19,044 bases of DNA from Clostridia bacterium (GTDB lineage: Bacteria > Bacillota_A > Clostridia > Oscillospirales > Acutalibacteraceae), in the NCBI GenBank assembly GCA_024699005.1, contig JAILQN010000329.1:1-19044 (forward strand), written 5' to 3'. Both the position numbers and the translations under genes were made by a program. Under the pieces are notes generated by a model. The model saw only the letters and a program-made list of their open reading frames with translations. It made no database searches and was not told the origin of the DNA. Shown here piece by piece: positions 13,479 to 19,044 of this stretch. Numbering within the stretch: the stretch's first letter is position 1; each line of letters starts with the position of its first letter.

Positions 13479-14477
13479 TCAGCACTGCCAGAATCCTATC
13501 TTCTTCATACATTTCGCCACGGTGCGGTCGGCGATGGCGGCGGCGCGCTCCGCTCCGTCCCGCGCGGTCGATTCCAGATACGCCCTGTCGGCGATAAGCC
13601 GCTTATACTCTGCCTGGAACGGACTCAGCTCCCCGATGACAGCCTCCGCGACGGCGGACTTGAAATCACCGTAGCCTTTGCCCTCGAACTCCGCTTCGAT
13701 CTGCTCGTTGGTTTTGCCGGTGCAGGCGGAATAGATATCCATAAGGTTGGCGACGCCCGGCTTATCCTCACTGTAATAAACTCTCGCTTCGGAGTCGGTG
13801 ACCGCGCTTTTGATCTTCTTCGCGATAACGTTCGGCTCGTCCGTTACAAGTATATAGGACTTCTGGTTCGGATCGGACTTGCTCATCTTGCTTGTGGGAT
13901 CCGCAAGACTCATGACCCTCGCGCCGCGCTTGCCGATATACGGCTCAGGCACTTTGAAAAAGTCGCCGTAAATGCCGTTGAAGCGTGTCGCGATGTCGCG
14001 CGCCAGCTCCAGATGCTGCTTCTGATCCTGCCCTATCGGCACGTAATCCGCCTGATAGATAAGGATATCCGCCGCCATGAGGGAGGGATAGGTGAACAGT
14101 CCCAGATTTATATTGTCGGCGTGCTTGGCGGATTTATCCTTGAACTGAGTCATGCGCTGCGCCTCGCCGAACTGGGTGTAGCAGTCCAGTATCCAGCCCA
14201 GGAGCGGGTGGGATTTCACGTGGCTCTGGCAGAAAATGATATTCTTTACCGGGTCGAGCCCCAGAGCCAGCAGGATCGCGTACAGGCTGATGCTGCGCTG
14301 CCGCAGATCCTTCGGATCGGTCCTGACGGTTATCGAATGGAGGTCCGCCTCGCCGAAAATGCAGTCGTACTCCTTCGACATCGCGATCCAATTTTTGAAC
14401 GCCCCCAGATAATTGCCGAGCGTCGGCGTCCCGGTGGGCTGAATAAGGCTGAGCGCCCGTTTGTTTTGAGTTTCCAT
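13479..14477 (-). CDS. trpS: Tryptophanyl-tRNA synthetase
   Basis: TrpS charges tRNA-Trp with tryptophan in an ATP-dependent cytosolic reaction. The 332 residues match the bacterial enzyme. The class I signatures are present: PTGTPTLGNYLG (13-25), the HIGH equivalent with the usual TxxGN form, GEADLHSIT and KMSKS (197-201). FTYPSLMAADILIYQADYVP and VGQDQKQH-like PIGQDQKQHLELARDIATRFN are conserved tryptophan-pocket and dimer regions. GAGAGG lies eight bases before the ATG. I see no T-box in the short 41-base stretch between the start and element E4, so it may be cotranscribed with the aminotransferase or use a promoter in E4. Confidence 0.96.
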   Translation of the reverse strand: METQNKRALSLIQPTGTPTLGNYLGAFKNWIAMSKEYDCIFGEADLHSITVRTDPKDLRQRSISLYAILLALGLDPVKNIIFCQSHVKSHPLLGWILDCYTQFGEAQRMTQFKDKSAKHADNINLGLFTYPSLMAADILIYQADYVPIGQDQKQHLELARDIATRFNGIYGDFFKVPEPYIGKRGARVMSLADPTSKMSKSDPNQKSYILVTDEPNVIAKKIKSAVTDSEARVYYSEDKPGVANLMDIYSACTGKTNEQIEAEFEGKGYGDFKSAVAEAVIGELSPFQAEYKRLIADRAYLESTARDGAERAAAIADRTVAKCMKKIGFWQC

Positions 14478-14518
14478 ATTTCGAACCTCTCTTTTTTGCA
14501 GTCATGAAAACGGTATAA

Positions 14519-14689
14519 TAATGTGCAATTAGCAATGTGTAATGTGCAATTGCGACGAACAAGGTCACAGCCGTTTGCTTTTACACCGCGTCAACATCAG
14601 AACAAAATCATCGTCCGGGGCGGCAGAAAGTATATTGTTATTCAATCTTAAGCGCAATTGCACATTGCTAATTGCTAATTGCACATTAA
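14519..14689. repeat. Heptamer-armed inverted-repeat element E4 (171 bp)
   Basis: The left arm (14519-14554) and right arm (14652-14689) each hold four heptamers. The right arm is identical in heptamer order to that of E1. It begins four bases after the aminotransferase stop and ends 41 bases before the trpS start. A TATTAT at the outer edge on the minus strand has only a weak -35 match inside the arm. No ORF. Confidence 0.85.
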
Positions 14690-14693
14690 TCTG

Positions 14694-15881
14694 TTACCTC
14701 ATTGTCGTCGCAAGGTCTCCGAGAATGTGCATACCTTTGACGATCCCCTCGTCCGTCGGGGTGGAGAAGTTGAGGCGGACGGAGTTTGTCTTGTCCTCGG
14801 GGTACATCATGAACGCGGTCCCGGGCACAAGGGCGACGCCTGCTTCCGCGGATCTCTTCACAAAGTCGAGCATCTCCACGTTTTCCGGCAGATCGCACCA
14901 GATGAACAGTCCGCCCTCGGGACGCACGTACCTGAAGAAGCCGCCGAGCTCCGAATCGATGAGATCGCACATAAGGGTCAGCTTGCCGCGGTAGATGTTC
15001 CTGATCTTCTCTATATGAGCGCGGAAGTCGTACTTCGTCATCCACTCATGCACGAGCATCTGATTGAATACCGGAGTATGCACGTCCGAAGCCTGCTTGC
15101 CGACGGTCATCTTCGAGATGAGCTCTTTGTTCGCGATGGTATAAGCCACGCGGATGCCGGGGGCGAGGATCTTGGAGAACGAGCCGGAATAAATGACGAT
15201 GCCGTCTTTGTCAAGAGTCTTGATCGCGGGTATATCCTCACCCGCGACGCGCAGATCGCCGTAGGGATTGTCCTCTAAAATGATAACGCCGTATTTCTTA
15301 GCGAGCTCGTATACCTTTACCCTCTTCTCCCACGACATGGTGACGCCCGCAGGGTTCTGGAAATTCGGTATCGTATAGATGAACTTCGCCCTCGGCTCGG
15401 CTTTGAGAGCCGCTTCGAGCTTCTCCACGTTCATACCGTCCGATTCCACTTCCACGCCGACGAGCCTGGCGTTATACGAGCGGTAGGTGTTGAGCGCGCC
15501 TATGAACGACGGCGCCTCGCTGATGACCACGTCGCCCTCGTTGCAGAGCACCTTGGTGGCGAGGTCTATGACCTGATGGGCGCCGGTGGTTATTATGATA
15601 TCGTCGTCGTCCGAGCCGACGTTATACTCCGACCTCATATAGTCGGAAACGGTCTTTCTCAAAGGGGCGTAACCCTCTGTGATGCCGTACTGCAGCGCGG
15701 TGATAGGCGCGTTTGCGAAGATATCTGCGGAGATTTTACGCACCTCTTCCACCGGAAACGCCTCCGGCGCAGGATTGCCCGCCGCGAACGGTATGACGTC
15801 GCTGCCCTGGGTCGCCTTAAGTATTTCCCTTATAGCGGAGGGTTTGAGGGCGGAAATACGGTTCGAAAAAATATAGTCCAT
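14694..15881 (-). CDS. PLP-dependent aminotransferase (class I, 2-aminoadipate/LysN-like)
   Basis: This 395-residue fold-type I aminotransferase lacks the N-terminal GntR domain of MocR regulators. PLP-site residues are visible: TTGAHQVIDL (99-108, phosphate and ring contacts), PNFQNPAGV (172-180), EDNPYGDL with D204 and Y207, and SGSFSKILAPGIRVAY with the Schiff-base K237. SVRLNFS near the C terminus carries the carboxylate-binding arginine. Relatives transaminate 2-aminoadipate, aromatic or branched amino acids; the substrate is not deducible. AAAGGAG lies nine bases before the ATG. It is first of the minus-strand row and has an extended -10 promoter at 15908-15935. The neighbour trpS hints at amino-acid metabolism only. 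Confidence 0.92.
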   Translation of the reverse strand: MDYIFSNRISALKPSAIREILKATQGSDVIPFAAGNPAPEAFPVEEVRKISADIFANAPITALQYGITEGYAPLRKTVSDYMRSEYNVGSDDDDIIITTGAHQVIDLATKVLCNEGDVVISEAPSFIGALNTYRSYNARLVGVEVESDGMNVEKLEAALKAEPRAKFIYTIPNFQNPAGVTMSWEKRVKVYELAKKYGVIILEDNPYGDLRVAGEDIPAIKTLDKDGIVIYSGSFSKILAPGIRVAYTIANKELISKMTVGKQASDVHTPVFNQMLVHEWMTKYDFRAHIEKIRNIYRGKLTLMCDLIDSELGGFFRYVRPEGGLFIWCDLPENVEMLDFVKRSAEAGVALVPGTAFMMYPEDKTNSVRLNFSTPTDEGIVKGMHILGDLATTMR

Positions 15882-15907
15882 AAATTCTTGCTCCTTTCTT
15901 CCAAACG

Positions 15908-15935
15908 ATTATACCACGATAATAACTTAAAGCAA
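15908..15935 (-). promoter_or_regulatory. Promoter of the aminotransferase
   Basis: On the minus strand: TTGCTT (15930-15935), 16-base spacer, TATAAT (15908-15913) preceded by TGG (extended -10). It may serve the whole row down to the zinc-ribbon gene. Confidence 0.75.
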
Positions 15936-16087
15936 GAGTGATTTTTGAAAACACTTCGGTTTATATCGGCAAATTTATCTGCTGATATATTAAATATGGA
16001 AAATGCGGTACACGAGCGCAGTTTCAATACCAAAAATGCGTTGATGTATATGCAAAGAGATACTTTAGATAAATTGAACTCAGTTTG

Positions 16088-16116
16088 TTTTTCGGACAAA
16101 CGATACGTCCGAAAAA
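16088..16116. promoter_or_regulatory. Inverted repeat upstream of the hydrolase promoter
   Basis: A 10-base perfect inverted repeat TTTTTCGGAC/GTCCGAAAAA with a nine-base centre ends 14 bases before the -35 box. Neither side is followed by T, so it is not a terminator; an operator is plausible. The remaining AT-rich DNA of 15936-16087 holds nothing I can identify. Confidence 0.5.
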
Positions 16117-16130
16117 TACATTGTAAAAGC

Positions 16131-16160
16131 TTGACAAAATCTGCAGGGGGGGGGTATACT
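16131..16160 (+). promoter_or_regulatory. Hydrolase promoter with G9 tract in the spacer
   Basis: TTGACA (16131-16136), 18-base spacer, TATACT (16155-16160). The last nine spacer bases are all G (16146-16154) and abut the -10 box. Slippage in the G run would change the spacer length (losing one G gives the optimal 17), a known route to phase-variable promoter strength, as in meningococcal porA. Confidence 0.72.
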
Positions 16161-16200
16161 ATTGTTGTTTTTGACAATAAAAGGACCGCATCGGCACACC

Positions 16201-16248
16201 ATGCCGGAATCAATGCACATAGCATATCAGATCGAGGTATCCCCATGA
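16201..16248 (+). other. Possible leader peptide ORF overlapping the hydrolase start
   Basis: A 15-codon ORF (MPESMHIAYQIEVSP) lies in the 5' UTR and ends in a TGA that overlaps the hydrolase ATG as ATGA. AAAGGA lies 15 bases upstream, too far for a strong site. It may be chance; if real, it would couple translation to the hydrolase. Confidence 0.25.
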
Positions 16249-17843
16249 TAAAATCCAGAAAAGCGCTCGCGCTTATCCTTTCTTTCATTCTGGCGTTTTC
16301 TTCTCTTTTTGCTCTGACTGCCGGAGCGGACGATCACTGCGACTGCGGCTTCACTCCTATCGTTTGCCTTCACGGACATCAGGATCTTTACAAATTCGAC
16401 GGTCAGGGTGGCGCGGTCAAATTCGGCTCGGATGACGATGAAATGCTGGATGCCGCCATTGACGAGCTTATCCCGCTTTTCGCGAAGGCGCTCGTCACAC
16501 AGAACTGGGACGAATACTGCGACAGGCTGGTGGAGCTCATTACTCCGATTTACGAACCCATAGCCGGTGATGAAAATTTTAATCTTCCCGAAAATACCGG
16601 CCCGCTCTGGAGCTGGACTCCCGACGACGTGACGCCTTGGCATTCCGAGCAGTACGCCCACTACGATTACGAATACGATCACCGCATACCGCTGCAGGAC
16701 GTCGCGGACGATCTGCACGAATACATAGAGGTCATCAAGGAAAAGACCGGTCATGACAAGGTCATTCTGATATCACGCTGCGCCGGCACGAATCTTCTGC
16801 AGGCTTACCTTTATAAATACGAGCGTCCGAACGGCTATTCCGATCTCGAAAAAGTCATGTTCATCTGCGGCAATACGTACGGAGCGGACTTTGCCGAGGC
16901 GCTGTTCAGCGGAAACGTAAAAATCAACAGCGAGGCGGCTTACCGCTGGCTCAAGAGCTATAATATCTCGGATTATATCGGTGAGGAACTTGCATATTAT
17001 CTGTATGCCGTTCTGGACATGCTTGAACAAACCTACGCCGACAGAGCGCTCTACGCGGCCGTCAATATGATCTACGGCAAAATCAAAGACAGGGGCATCT
17101 CCCGCATATTGAAACTCTTTCACGGCATCACTCCCGGCTTTGTCGCTTTTGTTTACGAAAACTACGACGATTACAAAAACTATATTTTCCAGGAACCCGG
17201 CGACAAGGAAAAATATGCCTACGCCATCTCAAAATTCGACGAGTTCCATGATATCCAGCTTGCGACCGAAGATATGCTCAAAGAGATGGCTGCCGTCGGA
17301 ATAGAGACTGACACCATCGCATATTACGGCGACCAGACCTATCCGATCATGCCTTCTGCGTCGCTTGCTTCCGACAGGGTCTCGTCCGTCGCGGATCAGT
17401 CCTTCGGCGCGACGGCGTCTGCGGTCACCGGAGTCCTGTCGAACGATTATATAAACTCCCGTATCGCCCTGGGGCTCGGCGGATATATCTCCCCGGACAG
17501 GCAGATAGACGCCTCGACCTGTCTGTTCCCCGATACCACGTGGTTCCTCAAAAACGGGAAACATCAGTTTTACGGTTACGGCGGAGTCTTTGACAGGCTG
17601 TTCTTCGATATCGGCAGGCAGAAAAACATGACTGTCAAAACCGACCCGCGTTACCCGCAGTTCCTGAATTTCAACAAAGCCGAAAACGAATGGGAATCCA
17701 CTATCGTTCCGGCAAAAGAGCACAACGACAACGACTTTGACTGGGCGGCGATAGATTACGACCGCAGACACGGCATCCTGAACTTTTTCAAAATGCTGTT
17801 TGAGCTGTTTAAAAAACTGCTTTCGGGAGCATTCAAAGCCTGA
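16245..17843 (+). CDS. Secreted alpha/beta-hydrolase-like protein with Cys in the nucleophile elbow
   Basis: This 532-residue exported protein has a clear signal peptide (MIKSRKALALILSFILAFSS..., cleavage near TAGA-DD). The frame is open 100 codons further up, but GAGGT six bases before ATG 16245 and the signal peptide fix the start. The core resembles lipase/LCAT-like hydrolases: PIVCLHGHQDLY (strand and oxyanion HG), HDKVILISRCAGTNLLQAYL (nucleophile elbow), a possible acid at D377 (ASDRVSS) and a possible base at H440 (KNGKHQFYGY). The elbow reads SRCAG instead of GHSxG, so C179 stands where serine is expected, as in dienelactone hydrolases. The last 24 residues form an amphipathic helix (FFKMLFELFKKLLSGAF) like the small peptides. 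Substrate unknown. Transcribed from the G9 promoter and closed by a terminator at 17858-17888. Confidence 0.82.
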   Translation: MIKSRKALALILSFILAFSSLFALTAGADDHCDCGFTPIVCLHGHQDLYKFDGQGGAVKFGSDDDEMLDAAIDELIPLFAKALVTQNWDEYCDRLVELITPIYEPIAGDENFNLPENTGPLWSWTPDDVTPWHSEQYAHYDYEYDHRIPLQDVADDLHEYIEVIKEKTGHDKVILISRCAGTNLLQAYLYKYERPNGYSDLEKVMFICGNTYGADFAEALFSGNVKINSEAAYRWLKSYNISDYIGEELAYYLYAVLDMLEQTYADRALYAAVNMIYGKIKDRGISRILKLFHGITPGFVAFVYENYDDYKNYIFQEPGDKEKYAYAISKFDEFHDIQLATEDMLKEMAAVGIETDTIAYYGDQTYPIMPSASLASDRVSSVADQSFGATASAVTGVLSNDYINSRIALGLGGYISPDRQIDASTCLFPDTTWFLKNGKHQFYGYGGVFDRLFFDIGRQKNMTVKTDPRYPQFLNFNKAENEWESTIVPAKEHNDNDFDWAAIDYDRRHGILNFFKMLFELFKKLLSGAFKA

Positions 17844-17857
17844 ACTGCACAAAATTT

Positions 17858-17888
17858 CCCTCTCCGGAAATCCGGGGAGGGCGTTTTT
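17858..17888 (+). terminator. Terminator of the hydrolase gene
   Basis: Stem CCCTCTCCGG/CCGGGGAGGG (17858-17867 with 17872-17881, one wobble), loop AAAT, followed by CGTTTTTG. Confidence 0.88.
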
Positions 17889-17910
17889 GTATTTTCCTTT
17901 CTTCAAAAAC

Positions 17911-17939
17911 TTGACTAGTTAATCATTATTTGATATTAT
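17911..17939 (+). promoter_or_regulatory. Promoter of the STAS-phosphotransferase gene
   Basis: TTGACT (17911-17916), 17-base spacer, TATTAT (17934-17939). It lies 45 bases from -10 to the ATG, whose Shine-Dalgarno AAAGGAG lies about nine bases upstream. Confidence 0.78.
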
Positions 17940-17984
17940 TACTTTGAATGAATATGTTGACGACAACAAAAGGAGCAAACACTT

Positions 17985-19044
17985 ATGGAAAAGATCGTAA
18001 AACTATCAGGCAGGATCGATTCGTCCAACGCGGCGGCGGCGGAACAGGAGATAAACGCTCAGCTTGAGGGATTTTCCGGCGACGTCACGCTTGACGCCGG
18101 AGATCTCCGGTATATTTCAAGCGCAGGGCTGAGGGTCGTACTCAGAGCAAAGAAGGCATTTCCCGGCACGAAGATCATAAACTGCAGCCCGGAGGTCTAT
18201 GACATCTTCGAAATGACCGGTTTTACCGAAATGATGGACATTTCGAGGGCATACCGCGAGCTCTCCGTCGAAGGCTGCGAAGTCATAGGCGAAGGCGCGA
18301 ACGGCATAGTCTACCGCACCGACCCCGACACCATCGTAAAGGTCTACAAGAACCACGACGCTCTGGAGGAGATACACAACGAGCGCGAACTTGCGAGGAA
18401 AGCCTTTGTCATGGGCATACCCACCGCGATCCCTTACGACGTGGTCAAAGTGGGCGAGTACTACGGCTCGGTATTCGAACTGCTGAGCGCGAAATCTTTT
18501 GCAAAGCTTATAATTTCGGGCGAACTTTCCCCGCGTGAGGCGGCGAAAGAAAGCGTGGAGATACTGAAAACGATCCACTCCACACAGCTCAGGCCCGGGG
18601 AACTTCCCGACAAAAAGAAGGAATCCATGAAGTGGGCGAACTTTGTCGTCCCGTATCTCGGCGAGGGTATCGGGGAGAAGCTTATAAAACTGTTTGAATC
18701 CGTGCCGGACGTGCCCAATATGATCCACGGCGATTTCCATATCAAGAACATAATGAAGCAGAACGGCGAAAATCTGCTGATAGATATGGACACCCTCGCC
18801 ATGGGACATCCGATCTATGAGATATCCGGCATATACACCGCCTATATCGCTTACAGCTGCGTGGACAAAAACAACGTAGTCAGATTCTTCGGCATAACCC
18901 GCAAACAGGCGGACGAGATATGGCAGGGCACGCTTGATTTCTATTTTGAGGGAAAGAGCGCGGATTTCATCGCCGAAGTCGAAAAAAAGGCCGCCGTTAT
19001 TTCCTATGCAAGATGCCTCAGGCGCTTTATCCGTACCAACGACG
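17985..19044 (+). CDS. STAS domain fused to APH-like phosphotransferase, C terminus cut by window
   Basis: The first 353 residues are seen; the frame runs off the edge. Residues 1-90 are a STAS (anti-sigma factor antagonist) domain with the phosphorylatable-serine region DLRYISSAGLRVVL (S45/S46, as S58 in SpoIIAA). Residues about 95-353 are an aminoglycoside-phosphotransferase/choline-kinase-like domain: glycine-rich loop GEGANGIVY (102-110), IVKVYK with the ATP-binding lysine, catalytic HGDFHIKN (248-255) and LLIDMDT (265-271, metal-binding aspartate). From memory this matches a Clostridia/Fibrobacter paralogous family with this exact fusion, whose substrate is unknown. The two parts suggest a small-molecule or protein kinase linked to partner-switching control. 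It has its own promoter after the hydrolase terminator, so it is not in that operon. Confidence 0.88.
   Translation, partial: MEKIVKLSGRIDSSNAAAAEQEINAQLEGFSGDVTLDAGDLRYISSAGLRVVLRAKKAFPGTKIINCSPEVYDIFEMTGFTEMMDISRAYRELSVEGCEVIGEGANGIVYRTDPDTIVKVYKNHDALEEIHNERELARKAFVMGIPTAIPYDVVKVGEYYGSVFELLSAKSFAKLIISGELSPREAAKESVEILKTIHSTQLRPGELPDKKKESMKWANFVVPYLGEGIGEKLIKLFESVPDVPNMIHGDFHIKNIMKQNGENLLIDMDTLAMGHPIYEISGIYTAYIAYSCVDKNNVVRFFGITRKQADEIWQGTLDFYFEGKSADFIAEVEKKAAVISYARCLRRFIRTND

Noticed and set aside
14516..14549. trpS promoter formed by the E4 arm
   Set aside because: TATTAT is present at the arm edge, but the best -35 match is weak and the arrangement is not repeated in E1-E3.
12415..14689. 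CRISPR array
   Set aside because: The repeats are 7-mers in contiguous tandem and inverted arms within four separated gaps, not 25-40-base direct repeats with equal spacers.
14478..14693. T-box riboswitch for trpS
   Set aside because: The leader outside element E4 is only 41 bases, and I found no T-box core sequence or terminator/antiterminator pair there.
15945..16244. Upstream 100-codon in-frame extension of the hydrolase
   Set aside because: It starts at a TTG without a ribosome binding site, contains the promoter and G9 tract, and would bury the signal peptide. ATG at 16245 has a good site.
18117..18809. 230-codon open frame on the minus strand
   Set aside because: Antisense shadow of the STAS-phosphotransferase, whose motifs are unmistakable on the plus strand.

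Overview
The window looks like chromosomal DNA of a Gram-positive, gut-type Clostridia bacterium (inference). Support: strong AGGAGG-like ribosome binding sites, near-consensus sigma-A promoters with 16-18 base spacers, a zinc-form L31, a DUF5058-type membrane protein, a lectin-like papain protease and a STAS-APH fusion. Coding DNA is moderately GC-rich and the intergenic DNA is AT-rich.

Layout. Positions 1-245 hold a very strong minus-strand promoter and an rRNA-type leader running off the left edge. Positions 409-1825 are a minus-strand operon: flavodoxin-like protein, folB, folK. Positions 1868-2854 carry rpmE and a YigZ/IMPACT-family gene on the plus strand. Positions 2862-4074 look empty to a standard gene caller, but they hold five tightly packed minus-strand genes for peptides of 33-54 residues. 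Four have good Shine-Dalgarno sites, and all five encode one amphipathic hydrophobic helix ending near a glycine plus a polar tail. They form two transcription units, each with a promoter and terminator. Upstream on the same strand lies an operon of a metallophosphoesterase and two polytopic membrane proteins (one DUF5058-like). Next come a GPH-type sugar/cation symporter (minus) and, divergently, a 935-residue secreted C1 protease. From 11389 to 15881 a minus-strand row follows: aminotransferase, trpS, tmk, zinc-ribbon membrane protein. Positions 15882-18000 hold a secreted alpha/beta-hydrolase-like protein whose promoter spacer carries a run of nine G. A STAS domain/phosphotransferase fusion runs off the right edge.

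Three patterns stand out. (1) The five-peptide cluster resembles phenol-soluble modulins or leaderless bacteriocins in texture, and both large secreted proteins end in a similar amphipathic helix, so the helix may be a shared module used free or as a C-terminal tag. (2) Four intercistronic inverted-repeat elements (158-207 bp) have arms made of tandem heptamers of the TTGCNNA type; each starts 2-54 bases after one stop codon and ends 39-48 bases before the next start. (3) The G9 tract between -35 and -10 of the hydrolase gene suggests a phase-variable promoter. All functional statements come from reading the sequence and from family knowledge; no database search was run.
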